Shown piece after piece: positions 1 through 8,507 of a DNA stretch of 46,938 nucleotides (the first letter of the stretch is position 1; every line of letters starts with the position of its first letter). The position numbers and the translations under genes are program-made. The stretch comes from Candidatus Faecimonas gallistercoris (lineage in GTDB: Bacteria > Bacillota_I > Bacilli_A > RF39 > UBA660), in NCBI GenBank assembly GCA_018712565.1, contig DVGU01000008.1:1-46938 (forward strand), written 5' to 3'. Under the pieces are notes generated by a model. That model worked only from the letters and a program-made list of their open reading frames with translations. It was not told the origin of the DNA and searched no databases.

Positions 1-1
1 A

Positions 2-646
2 TCTGATTTAGGATATGTAAGACCTAGGAATATGTCTTATTTGTGTGATATTTATTCTCATCATGTATTAAAAGGACAAAACTATAGAGAAGATGTAAAA
101 ATCATACAAATAAATTTTAGTTATGGATTAACAGATGATGAGGCATTAAGGATATATTATGTGCAAGATAAAGAAAAGAAGAAGTATGTAGAAAACTTTA
201 TTATATATGAAATTAATATGGAAAAGTATAAGAGTTTTTGGTATACTAATGATGTACAACAAATAGAGAAAAATAAAGAGATTATTATGTTAGATTTAGA
301 ATTAGAAGAGTTAAAATCTTTATCAAAGAAAGATAGGATGGTGGAGAGGTTTATGGAAGAAGTAAAAAGGGTAAACGAAGATCCAGATTTTCATGTATAT
401 ATGAGTGTAGAAGAAGATAATAGAAAGATAGAGAATTCTATTCGAGAAGAGATGATAGAAAAAGGCTTAAAAGAAGGCTTGGAAAAAGGCATGGAAAAAG
501 GAGTTAAGCAAGGAAAAAAAGATGCTAATAAGCAAGTGGTTATTGCCATGTTGGAACAAGGGTTAGATGTAAATACCATTTCAAAATATACAAAATTAGA
601 TTTATATTTTGTAAAGAAGTGTCAAGAAAGTATTAGTAATCATTAA
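2..646 (+). CDS. Rpn/PD-(D/E)XK transposase-like nuclease, 3' part
   Basis: The frame is open from base 2, upstream of the track's first ATG at 32, so this is the C-terminal part of a gene that starts outside the window. The residues YVRPRNMSYLCDIYSHHVLKGQNY, an acidic/basic helical middle and a C-terminal run of EKGLKEGLEKGMEKG-type repeats are typical of the Rpn family of recombination-promoting nucleases (PDDEXK transposase-like). The last 35 residues resemble the small helical domain that ends these proteins. The nuclease catalytic residues usually sit N-terminal of this part and cannot be checked here. Family members occur in many scattered copies in Bacillota genomes and are thought to nick DNA; biological role uncertain. 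It ends in a strong hairpin terminator. Confidence 0.75.
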   Translation, partial: SDLGYVRPRNMSYLCDIYSHHVLKGQNYREDVKIIQINFSYGLTDDEALRIYYVQDKEKKKYVENFIIYEINMEKYKSFWYTNDVQQIEKNKEIIMLDLELEELKSLSKKDRMVERFMEEVKRVNEDPDFHVYMSVEEDNRKIENSIREEMIEKGLKEGLEKGMEKGVKQGKKDANKQVVIAMLEQGLDVNTISKYTKLDLYFVKKCQESISNH

Positions 647-677
647 AAGAGTTCAGTAGTTGAACTCTTTTATAAAT
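645..677. terminator. Bidirectional intrinsic terminator
   Basis: Perfect 11-bp stem AAAAGAGTTCA/TGAACTCTTTT (645-655 and 661-671) with loop GTAGT, lying between the convergent Rpn-like and DUF2624-like genes. A-rich on one side and T-rich on the other, so it can serve both strands. Confidence 0.85.
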
Positions 678-921
678 ATTTATTTTTTTGTTCCTTATAT
701 AGTTTTAGTAGTTGTTGATAAAGATTTGGACTTATTTTATTTTTTAATTCATTAAAACTTGTTTCATTTCCTTCCAAAATTTCGCTATAATTTTTCATAA
801 TAAACTGGTATAATATAGTTGTTTCCGATTCTGTTAGAAGAATTCCTGTTTTTTTTCCATAGTCTTTTATTATATTAGGCGTTAAATTAGGAATCCATTT
901 TTTGATTAATTCTTTATACAT
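670..921 (-). CDS. Small DUF2624-like (YqfT-like) protein
   Basis: An 83-residue minus-strand gene with a good ribosome site (TTAGAGGTGAATTATG in sense direction). The pattern of a 'LTP.I...Y....I.LT..E...I...I' N-terminal half, followed by a helical 'LKNKISP..YQQLLKLY' end, resembles DUF2624, the family of Bacillus YqfT, which is of similar length and unknown function. The protein is probably all-helical and cytoplasmic, without signal peptide or membrane segment. It stands alone between the Rpn gene and the divergent PBP gene. The family call rests on visual similarity only; an unrelated small helical protein is possible. Confidence 0.5.
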   Translation of the reverse strand: MYKELIKKWIPNLTPNIIKDYGKKTGILLTESETTILYQFIMKNYSEILEGNETSFNELKNKISPNLYQQLLKLYKEQKNKYL

Positions 922-1001
922 AATTCACCTCTAATAAAATATATGATATAAGTTCATAAAAATGTGGTAGAATATATATTAGTAGAAAAGAGGGATGACT
1001 T

Positions 1002-3065
1002 TTGAAAAAATTAAACTTGAATCAACAAAAGAAAAAAGTTAATTATAATCAGATTATATCTAAGCGTTTTCTTGTTTTTTTGGTTGTTCTTCTTTTACTG
1101 TTTAGTATTTTGGGTATTAAATTATATTTTGTTATGATTGCTAATAATTCTTATTATAAGGATGAGTTAAAAGAACTTTCTTATACGAAGGTAGAAGGTA
1201 CTAGTGCTCCTAGGGGTAGAATTTATGATAGGAATCATAACATTATTGTTGATAATAAGGCTATTAAAAGTATTACGTATGAGAAGGGGAAAAATACTAC
1301 TAATTCAGAGATGATTGAACTTGCTTATTTAGTTTCTCCTCATTTAGAACTTTCTTATTCAAGTTTGACAGATAGAGCGAAAAGAGAGTTTTTCTTAGCA
1401 AAGTATGGGGATTTATGTAATGAAAAAGTTACAAAAAAAGAACGTGAAAAAGTAAAGACTGGGGAGCTTAGTACTACAGATTTAGAAGAGTTGAAACTAG
1501 AAAGAATTACAACAGAAGAGTTAGCTCAGTTTACAGAGACAGATTTAAAGGCGGCTTATTTATATTATCTTATGAATCGTGGTTATACATATGATGAGAA
1601 GGTTATTAAAGAAGAGGCTACTGATCAAGAGTATGCTTATATTGCGGAACATAATAGTGAATTGGATGGATTTAATACAAAATTAGATTGGGAAAGAGTT
1701 TATCCATATGGTGATACTTTTAGAAGTATTTTAGGTACAGTATCTACTACAACGCAAGGCCTTCCTGCTGAAGAGAAAGAGGAATACTTAGAAGCTGGTT
1801 ATGCCTTAAATGATCGTGTTGGACTTAGTTATATTGAAAAAGAGTATGAAAATTATTTAAAGGGAGAAAAAGCAGAGTATGAGGTAGTAAATTCTCATGA
1901 GTTAAAATTACTTAAAGAAGGTAAAAGAGGCAATGATATTGTTTTGTCTATCGATATAAAACTACAACAAGAAGTAGAACGTATTTTAACAGAGCAAGTT
2001 TTAAAAGCTAAAACAGAGCCTAATACAGAGTATTATGATCATTCTAGTGTTGTTATTCAAGATCCGAATACAGGTGAAATTTTAGCAATGGCTTCTAAGC
2101 GGGTTGTTGGTGATAAGGTTGTTGATAATACCACTAGTATTTTAACATCTCCTGTTACTCCTGGATCTGTTGTTAAAGGTGCTTCGATGCTTGTTGCATA
2201 TAATACTGGTGCTGTTCACATGGGAGAGTATATGGTTGATGAATGTGTTAAAATTGCTGGTGCACCAGAAAAGTGTTCTTCTGTGAATAATCTTGGTACT
2301 ATTGACGATATTACAGCGTTAGCAAAAAGTAGTAATGTTTATCAGTTTAAAGCGGCTATTAGGGTTAATGGACAAGAATATTATAGAGGGATGAAGCTTA
2401 ATTTCAATCAAAAGGCTTTTGATATTTATAGAAATATGTATCATTCTTTTGGACTTGGTGTAAAGACAGAGATTGATTTGCCTGTTGAAAGTTTAGGTTA
2501 TAGTGCAGCACAAGATACGAGCTCTGGTAATTTACTTGATTTTGTAATGGGACAATATGAGACTTATACTCCAATTCAATTATCTCAATATGTCACTACT
2601 ATTGCGAATGGTGGTAGTAGGTTGGTTCCTCATTTGTTAAAAGAAGTTCATGCTTCTACAGAGGATTCTTCTTTAGGAAAGACTATTTTAACTGTCAACA
2701 AGAAAGTTTTAAATAAAATTAATACACAACCTCAATATATGGCTCGTGTTAAAGAAGGGTTTTATGCTGTTATGCATGCCAATGGAGGTTATGGTCGAGG
2801 TTATATTGATGATAAATATGATGCATCTGGGAAAACAGGTACTTCTCAAAGTTTTATTGATACAAATAATGATGGTGTTATTGATACAGAAACAATTACT
2901 TCGTCTTTTATTGGATATGCACCTTCAAATAATCCGGTGATGAGTATTATGGTTACTTCTCCTGATTCTTCTCATCCTAATTCTAATACTGATTATGCGA
3001 GTTTGGTTACTTTACATATTACGAAAGCAGTTACTGATAAGTTTTTTGAATTGTATCATTCTTAA
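1002..3065 (+). CDS. Class B penicillin-binding protein (PBP2/MrdA-like transpeptidase)
   Basis: Membrane-anchored DD-transpeptidase that cross-links peptidoglycan outside the membrane. Residues about 22-50 form one signal-anchor helix; APRGRIYDRN (about 70-79) is the N-terminal dimerisation-domain motif. The transpeptidase domain has the serine motif S389-V-V-K392, the SxN motif S443-S-N445 and K611-T-G613. At 687 residues it is normal for PBP2-type proteins. The start is TTG at 1002, chosen because AGAGGG lies 8-10 bases upstream; an ATG in the spacer is out of frame. The N-terminal part contains a lysine/glutamate-rich insert. Whether it serves elongation (with RodA) or division (with FtsW) cannot be decided, since neither partner is in the window. 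The gene is monocistronic. Confidence 0.92.
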   Translation: MKKLNLNQQKKKVNYNQIISKRFLVFLVVLLLLFSILGIKLYFVMIANNSYYKDELKELSYTKVEGTSAPRGRIYDRNHNIIVDNKAIKSITYEKGKNTTNSEMIELAYLVSPHLELSYSSLTDRAKREFFLAKYGDLCNEKVTKKEREKVKTGELSTTDLEELKLERITTEELAQFTETDLKAAYLYYLMNRGYTYDEKVIKEEATDQEYAYIAEHNSELDGFNTKLDWERVYPYGDTFRSILGTVSTTTQGLPAEEKEEYLEAGYALNDRVGLSYIEKEYENYLKGEKAEYEVVNSHELKLLKEGKRGNDIVLSIDIKLQQEVERILTEQVLKAKTEPNTEYYDHSSVVIQDPNTGEILAMASKRVVGDKVVDNTTSILTSPVTPGSVVKGASMLVAYNTGAVHMGEYMVDECVKIAGAPEKCSSVNNLGTIDDITALAKSSNVYQFKAAIRVNGQEYYRGMKLNFNQKAFDIYRNMYHSFGLGVKTEIDLPVESLGYSAAQDTSSGNLLDFVMGQYETYTPIQLSQYVTTIANGGSRLVPHLLKEVHASTEDSSLGKTILTVNKKVLNKINTQPQYMARVKEGFYAVMHANGGYGRGYIDDKYDASGKTGTSQSFIDTNNDGVIDTETITSSFIGYAPSNNPVMSIMVTSPDSSHPNSNTDYASLVTLHITKAVTDKFFELYHS

Positions 3066-3195
3066 AATAAAAGTAATTGTCTTTTGTTTGTATTTTATCT
3101 AATATTTGGTAGTTAATTTTGATTGGTATTTATTAAGAATATAGAATATAAAAAATGAATAATTATAAGAAAATGATGGTATTCAAAAAAATCTT

Positions 3196-3223
3196 TTGCA
3201 ATTTTTCTATTTTCTGGTATAAT
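3196..3223 (+). promoter_or_regulatory. rpmG promoter
   Basis: Extended -10 TGGTATAAT (hexamer 3218-3223) with TTGCAA-like -35 at 3196-3201, spacing 16, about 28 bases upstream of the rpmG ATG. Typical vegetative sigma-factor promoter. Confidence 0.65.
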
Positions 3224-3251
3224 ACCTATAGGCGTGTAAGGAGGGATTAAA

Positions 3252-3416
3252 ATGGCTAAAGAAGGAAAAAGACAAATGAAGACTCTTGTTTGTACTGAGT
3301 GTAAAGAGGAAAATTATAGAAAACCTAGAAATGTACAAAATACTACAGAACGTCTTTCCATTAATAAATATTGTCCTAAATGTAGAAAACATACAACACA
3401 TAAGGAAAAGAAATAA
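3252..3416 (+). CDS. rpmG: 50S ribosomal protein L33
   Basis: A 54-residue gene too short for the ORF track. The sequence (TLVCTECKEENYRKPRN, ERLSINKYCPKCRKHTTHKE) is classical bacterial L33. Four cysteines at 14, 17, 41 and 44 form the zinc-binding pairs of the 'C+' type of L33, in contrast to the cysteine-free 'C-' paralogue that many Bacillota induce on zinc starvation. Start at ATG 3252 behind AAGGAGGG. It sits alone with its own promoter, directly upstream of efp, giving two translation genes in tandem. A small basic protein of the large subunit near the E site. Confidence 0.96.
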   Translation: MAKEGKRQMKTLVCTECKEENYRKPRNVQNTTERLSINKYCPKCRKHTTHKEKK

Positions 3417-3462
3417 AATAAGTTAACTACTTATTTTTAATTTTATATAGGGAGTGAGTATA

Positions 3463-4020
3463 ATGATTAGTACAAATGATTTAAAAAATGGTATTACTAT
3501 TGAAGTTGAAGGTGCAATTTATGTTGTTATGGATACTCAACATGTAAAACCTGGTAAGGGTGCCGCTATTGTAAAGGCAAAACTTAAAAATTTAAGAACA
3601 GGGGCTATTATTGAAAAGACTTTTAATGCTGGTGTTAAAGTTGCGACTGCTCATATTGATAAGCAATTAATGCAATATCTATATACGATGAGTGATGTTT
3701 ATTATTTCATGAATATGGATACTTATGAACAATTAGAACTATCTAAGGATATTGTTGGAGATAATGCTAAATTTTTAAAAGAAAATCTAGAAGTATATAT
3801 TACTATGTTTGAGGGTGAAGTATTAGGAATTGATTTACCTGATAAAGTAGAGCTTACTGTTACTCGTACTGAAGCTGCTGTTAAAGGTAATACTACAAAT
3901 AATGCTTTGAAGGATGCAGAAGTTGAGACTGGGTATACTGTTCGTGTTCCTTTATTTATTGGTGAGGGAGAAAAAATTATTATTTCTACTAGTGATGGTA
4001 AGTATGTATCAAGAGCTTAA
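3463..4020 (+). CDS. efp: Translation elongation factor P
   Basis: EF-P relieves ribosome stalling at polyproline stretches. The track starts at GTG 3454, but that codon lies inside the ribosome site AGGGAG; ATG 3463 (MISTNDLKNG) is the conserved start, giving 185 residues, the normal length. The KOW-like N domain carries QHVKPGKGAA with Lys32 at the loop tip, the residue modified in other bacteria. In Bacillus this lysine receives a 5-aminopentanol group and YmfF/YmfH are required; both homologues lie 4-6 kb downstream, suggesting the same modification here. OB domains II and III (ending with TSDGKYVSRA) are complete. An intrinsic terminator overlaps the stop codon. Confidence 0.96.
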   Translation: MISTNDLKNGITIEVEGAIYVVMDTQHVKPGKGAAIVKAKLKNLRTGAIIEKTFNAGVKVATAHIDKQLMQYLYTMSDVYYFMNMDTYEQLELSKDIVGDNAKFLKENLEVYITMFEGEVLGIDLPDKVELTVTRTEAAVKGNTTNNALKDAEVETGYTVRVPLFIGEGEKIIISTSDGKYVSRA

Positions 4021-4032
4021 GCTCTTTTTTTT
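4011..4032 (+). terminator. efp intrinsic terminator
   Basis: Palindrome AAGAGCTTAAGCTCTT followed by eight T; the efp stop codon lies in the loop. Confidence 0.85.
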
Positions 4033-4117
4033 GTCTATTTTTTGTCTATTTTTATAAAACTCTATTTTTCTTATCCTGTTTTGTAGTATAATATGTTTGG
4101 ATAGAAGGAGTATTAAT

Positions 4118-6385
4118 ATGGCAAAGAAAAAACGTAAAAAGCAGACAAAAAAAGGTTTTGAATATAAATTAGAAGTGTATGGTCTTGTATTATTTCTTGC
4201 TGCTATTTTGGGTATTGGCAAATTAGGACCTGTGGGAAGACTGATAGCATCTTTTGCTTTGTTTTTAGTTGGGTCTATTTATATGGTTTTATTGGTTGTT
4301 GTTTTTATTGTAGGTGCTTATTTATTAGTAAAGAGAGAATGGCCTGATTTTTTTTCTACTAAATTGATAGGTCTTTATGTATTTACTATGGGATTTTTAA
4401 TTATTATGCATCAGGATTTTGTTTTGCAAAATGATGGTAATATGATGCTTATTTTTAAAGCAACAATAGATCAGTTAGTGGCTGGTTTTAATGGCATTAT
4501 GAATACTGGTATTTTAGAGGATTGGTATGCTGTTGGTGGAGGTATCTTTGGTGGTATATTTGCTATTTTGTTTGATAAGTTATTTTCTTATACTGGTATG
4601 CAAATTATTGCCTGGGTACTTATTATATTAGGTTTTTGTTTGTTTACTGGCTTTTCTATTGTGGATTTTGTTAAAGATAATGTTGAAAAACAAAAGGAAA
4701 AATTTGTCAAAGCAAAAGAAAAGAAAACTGCAAAAGAAAGTAAAAGAGATGTTATTATTAGTAATGGTGATGAGGAAGAAGATAATTCTCTTGATAAGGA
4801 TAAGCATATCAAAATTACTAGCATTGATGAGCTTACTAAAGTTCCAGTCAAAAATTCTAATGTAGATAGTGAACGTGTAGATGATAAGAATAAGGTTTCT
4901 ACGAATCAAGCTTATCAATTACCGCCTCTTAGTTTGTTAAATCAACCTAAGAAGAAACAGAAAGAGACAGATAGTACAGTAATAGAGAAGAATATTGAGA
5001 TATTAGAAAAAGTTTTAAAGGATTTTAAGATTGTAGGTAAAGTTGTTGAAGTTCATATTGGTCCTACAGTTGCGCAATATGAATTAGAAATAGCTAGTGG
5101 TACTAGGGTAAATAAAATTACTAGTATTAATCGTGAGATTGCTTTAGCACTTGCAAAGAAAGATGTTAGAATTGAGGCACCAATTCCTGGTAAGAATACG
5201 GTGGGAATTGAGTTTGCTAATGATGTTGCGACACCAGTTAGTTTTTATGAAATTATTAGTAGTAAGAAGATGATGGATGCTCCTGATAAAAAACTTATGG
5301 TACCACTTGGTAAGAGTATCATGGGGGATATTGGAGTTTGTGAAATTAATAAGATGCCACATATGTTGGTAGCAGGTACGACGGGATCTGGTAAATCTGT
5401 TTGTATTAATGGTATTATTTGTTCTATTTTAATGCGTGCGAAACCTGATGAAGTGAAGCTTGTGATGGTTGATCCTAAGGTTGTTGAATTATCTGTTTAT
5501 AATGGTGTTCCGCATTTAATGTGTCCGGTTGTTTCTGATCCTAAAAAAGCGGCGGTTGCTTTAAGTAAAATGGTTGCTGAGATGGAAAGGCGTTACGAAA
5601 CTTTTAGTGAGACAAAAACTAAAAATATTGAATCTTATAATGCTTATGTTGATAAATGGAATGAGGAACATAAAGAGGATGATGTAAAGAAAGCAAGACT
5701 TCCTTATATTGTTGTTATTATTGATGAGCTTGCTGATTTGATGATGGTTGCGGCAAAAGAGGTGGAGGATTCTATTCTTAGAATTACGCAAAAAGCTCGT
5801 GCTGCTGGAATTCATTTGATAGTTGCAACCCAGAGACCATCTACTGATGTTATTACTGGTTTAATTAAAGCAAATATTCCGTCTCGAATTTCCTTTGCTG
5901 TTGGATCTGGAGTGGATTCTCGTACTATTTTAGATCAAACAGGTGCAGAAAAGTTATTAGGTAAAGGTGATATGCTATTTTTACCAATTGGTGTAAATTC
6001 TCCAACTCGTATTCAAGGATCTTTTATTACTGATGATGAAATTAAGAGAATTATTGATTATACAGTAGAACAACAAAAAGCTCAGTATGATGATGCGTTG
6101 ATGAATTTAGATGCTAGTGATCATAATGTGGCTTCTGCTAGTGGAGTAGAGTTAGGAGATGCTGCTAATGATGAAGATCCTCTTTATAATGATATTGTTC
6201 AGTTTGTTATTGAAAATCAGAAAGCTAGCGCTTCTCTTTTACAAAGGAGATTTAAACTAGGATATAACCGGGCAGCTAGACTTATTGATTTATTGGAAGA
6301 AAGGGGAATTATTGGGCCTAGTAATGGTTCTAAACCTAGGGAAGTATTAGTTCAATTAGATGCGAATAGTGAAGAGGAGGAGTAA
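4118..6385 (+). CDS. ftsK: FtsK/SpoIIIE DNA translocase
   Basis: Septum-located hexameric motor that pumps chromosomal DNA at division. The track start (TTG 4097) precedes the ribosome site; ATG 4118 with AGAAGGAG 7 bases upstream is better and gives 755 residues (MAKKKRKKQ). About four membrane helices occupy residues 20-200, followed by a charged linker. The motor has Walker A GTTGSGKS (420-427), Walker B VVIIDELADLMM and the ATQRPSTDVITG motif; the C-terminal gamma winged helix (ASASLLQRRFKLGYNRAARLIDLLEERGIIG) reads KOPS/SRS-type orientation signals. The membrane helices make it FtsK/SpoIIIE-type rather than soluble SftA. TATAAT at 4087-4092 is the likely -10. Confidence 0.95.
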   Translation: MAKKKRKKQTKKGFEYKLEVYGLVLFLAAILGIGKLGPVGRLIASFALFLVGSIYMVLLVVVFIVGAYLLVKREWPDFFSTKLIGLYVFTMGFLIIMHQDFVLQNDGNMMLIFKATIDQLVAGFNGIMNTGILEDWYAVGGGIFGGIFAILFDKLFSYTGMQIIAWVLIILGFCLFTGFSIVDFVKDNVEKQKEKFVKAKEKKTAKESKRDVIISNGDEEEDNSLDKDKHIKITSIDELTKVPVKNSNVDSERVDDKNKVSTNQAYQLPPLSLLNQPKKKQKETDSTVIEKNIEILEKVLKDFKIVGKVVEVHIGPTVAQYELEIASGTRVNKITSINREIALALAKKDVRIEAPIPGKNTVGIEFANDVATPVSFYEIISSKKMMDAPDKKLMVPLGKSIMGDIGVCEINKMPHMLVAGTTGSGKSVCINGIICSILMRAKPDEVKLVMVDPKVVELSVYNGVPHLMCPVVSDPKKAAVALSKMVAEMERRYETFSETKTKNIESYNAYVDKWNEEHKEDDVKKARLPYIVVIIDELADLMMVAAKEVEDSILRITQKARAAGIHLIVATQRPSTDVITGLIKANIPSRISFAVGSGVDSRTILDQTGAEKLLGKGDMLFLPIGVNSPTRIQGSFITDDEIKRIIDYTVEQQKAQYDDALMNLDASDHNVASASGVELGDAANDEDPLYNDIVQFVIENQKASASLLQRRFKLGYNRAARLIDLLEERGIIGPSNGSKPREVLVQLDANSEEEE

Positions 6386-6399
6386 CTCCTTTTCTTTTG
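6378..6399 (+). terminator. Possible weak ftsK terminator
   Basis: AGGAG/CTCCT around the TAA stop with a three-base loop, followed by TTTCTTTT. Short stem, so only tentative. Confidence 0.35.
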
Positions 6400-6495
6400 T
6401 TCGTGTAACAATATTATTTCTTACTGACAAATTATTTTGTTCTTTGTTTTTTTTCTTATTCTTGGTATAATAATAATGTAGAAAGAAGGTATGTT

Positions 6496-7212
6496 ATGGC
6501 TACGCCACATATAGAGAGTAAATTAGAAGATATTGCAGAAGTAGTTTTAATGCCTGGGGACCCTCTTAGGGCTAAATATATTGCAGAAAATTTTTTGGAG
6601 GATGCCAAACTAGTTAATACTGTTCGAAACATGTTTGGGTATACGGGATATTATAAAGGAAAACGTGTTACAGTGTTTGCTTCTGGTATGGGAGTACCTA
6701 GTATTGGGATTTATTCTTATGAGTTATTTAAATTTTATGATGTTAAAAAAATTATTCGTATTGGTACTAGTGGTTCTTTTCATAAAGATATAAAAATATT
6801 AGATGTAGTATTATCTACAGGAGCTTATTGTAAGAGTTATTTTGATCAATTGCTTGATAATCGTGATATCAATTATATTGAAGCAAGTCATATATTGAAT
6901 CAAAAAATAAAAAAAGTAGCTGATGGTAAGCATATTCCTTTAAAAATTGGCAAAACTATTACTAGTGATGTATTTGATTTGTATGCTGATAATGAAGAGG
7001 TATTTAAAGCTAATTTTCCAGGAAATGACTATTTAGCAGTTGAAATGGAGGCGTTTGGTCTGTTTTATGTTGCACATAAGTTGGGAAGAGAAGCCAGTTG
7101 TTTAATGACCGTTGTTGATTCTTTCTATGATAAACGTAGTCTTTCTAGTGAAGAACGTGAAAAATCTTTGAATCAGATGATAGAGTTAGCATTAGATTCG
7201 GCAGTATTTTAA
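6496..7212 (+). CDS. deoD: Purine-nucleoside phosphorylase, DeoD type
   Basis: Cleaves purine (deoxy)ribonucleosides with phosphate to base plus (deoxy)ribose-1-phosphate in purine salvage; normally a hexamer. The N-terminus MATPHIESKL and VVLMPGDPLRAKYIAENFLEDAKLVN match DeoD closely. Phosphate-site residues G21, R25, R44 and R88 and the ribose-binding VEMEAFG (E183/E185) are present, as is the putative catalytic Asp208. That Asp lies in TVVDSFYD instead of the usual TVSDH, so the local base-contact environment differs from E. coli. Length 238, normal. A TGGTATAAT extended -10 at 6463-6471 gives it its own promoter; ymfF follows 23 bases later and is probably co-transcribed. Confidence 0.95.
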   Translation: MATPHIESKLEDIAEVVLMPGDPLRAKYIAENFLEDAKLVNTVRNMFGYTGYYKGKRVTVFASGMGVPSIGIYSYELFKFYDVKKIIRIGTSGSFHKDIKILDVVLSTGAYCKSYFDQLLDNRDINYIEASHILNQKIKKVADGKHIPLKIGKTITSDVFDLYADNEEVFKANFPGNDYLAVEMEAFGLFYVAHKLGREASCLMTVVDSFYDKRSLSSEEREKSLNQMIELALDSAVF

Positions 7213-7235
7213 AATTATATGGAATGGGGTGAAGT

Positions 7236-8507
7236 ATGGAATACATAAAAAAAGACTTAGGTTCTTATAGATTACATTTAATTAAAACAAAGAAGTTTAA
7301 AACGATAACGGTACGAGTTGCTTTTCGTAGCCCTGTTGTAAAAGAGGAAATTACCATACGAAATGTATTATGTGATATGTTTTTACAGTCTAGTAGAAAG
7401 TATCCTAGTAAAAGAGATTTAACAATAGAAGCTCAAGAATTGTATGCAGCTGATATTCAAACTTATAATTCTAGACTTGGTAATTATAATAATTTGGATA
7501 TTTATTTATCGGTGTTACATGATCGGTATACGGAGGATGGTAATTTTAAAAAGTCTTTGGATTTTTTAAATCAGATTATTTTTCATCCAGATGTTTATGC
7601 TCAGAAGTTTTCAGCAGAAAAGTTAGATGTTGTTAAAAATACTATGAGAAGTAATCTTTCTTCTATTAAAGAGGATGGCGGAAATTATAGTTTATTACGA
7701 TTATTTGAAACTATGGACAAGAATAGAGTATCCTCTTATCGAATGGTAGGATATTTAGATGATTTAGAGAAAGTAACACCAGAATCTTTATACCAATATT
7801 ATCAAAAAATGATACGTAGTGATTTAGTTGATATTTTTGTAATTGGTGATATTGATTTTAAAGAAATTACGGCTTTGATTCGTCAAAAAATTCCTATTAA
7901 AACTGTTAAAAGACAAAGGGTTCCTTATTTACTTGAGGATGTTAGACCTAGGGCTAGAAGATTATTTGCTAGAGAAAGTATAGATACAACTCAGTCTAAA
8001 TTAGCAATAGGTTGTCGTGCTTATGGACTTAGTGATTACGAGAGAAATTATGCACTTACTTTATATAATATCATTTTAGGTGGTAGTGGTGATTCTAAAT
8101 TATTTCAGGAAATAAGAGAAAGTTATTCTTTATGTTATGTTATTAATTCTGTTCCTAATAAATTGGATCGTTTAATCTTAATTCGTGCTGGTATCGATAA
8201 AGAAAATTATACTAAGACATTAGAGCTTATTGATAAAATTTTATTAGATATGCGTAAGGGTAAGTTTTCTGATGAGGATATTAGAATTGCGAAAGAGTAT
8301 TTCTGTACGGCTTTAGATGAAGTACTTGATAGTCCTAATCGAATTATAGATAATTATTATATGATGGAGTTACTTGGTACAGATACCATTGAAGAGAAAC
8401 GTCGTAAGATTATGAATGTTTGTAAGGATGATATTATCAAAGTAGCTAAGAAAGTAAAAATGGATACTGTATTTTTATTAGAGGGGGATGGCAATGAAGA
8501 AAATTGA
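7236..8507 (+). CDS. ymfF: YmfF-like M16 peptidase homologue (zinc site absent)
   Basis: Member of the M16 (insulinase/pitrilysin) family, 423 residues with two tandem M16 half-domains. No HxxEH zinc motif is present: the region where it should be reads VLCDMFLQSSRKYPSKRDLTIEAQELYAADI. It is therefore the non-catalytic partner, as in Bacillus YmfF, while the next gene has the intact site. The two probably form a heterodimer like other bacterial M16A/M16B pairs. In B. subtilis ymfF and ymfH are needed for 5-aminopentanol modification of EF-P; the exact substrate is not clear to me. Ribosome site GGGGTGAA before ATG 7236; the end overlaps ymfH. Confidence 0.85.
   Translation: MEYIKKDLGSYRLHLIKTKKFKTITVRVAFRSPVVKEEITIRNVLCDMFLQSSRKYPSKRDLTIEAQELYAADIQTYNSRLGNYNNLDIYLSVLHDRYTEDGNFKKSLDFLNQIIFHPDVYAQKFSAEKLDVVKNTMRSNLSSIKEDGGNYSLLRLFETMDKNRVSSYRMVGYLDDLEKVTPESLYQYYQKMIRSDLVDIFVIGDIDFKEITALIRQKIPIKTVKRQRVPYLLEDVRPRARRLFARESIDTTQSKLAIGCRAYGLSDYERNYALTLYNIILGGSGDSKLFQEIRESYSLCYVINSVPNKLDRLILIRAGIDKENYTKTLELIDKILLDMRKGKFSDEDIRIAKEYFCTALDEVLDSPNRIIDNYYMMELLGTDTIEEKRRKIMNVCKDDIIKVAKKVKMDTVFLLEGDGNEEN

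Noticed and set aside
6424-6429. CTGACA as -35 of deoD
   Set aside because: It lies 36 bases before the TATAAT, too far for a promoter pair.
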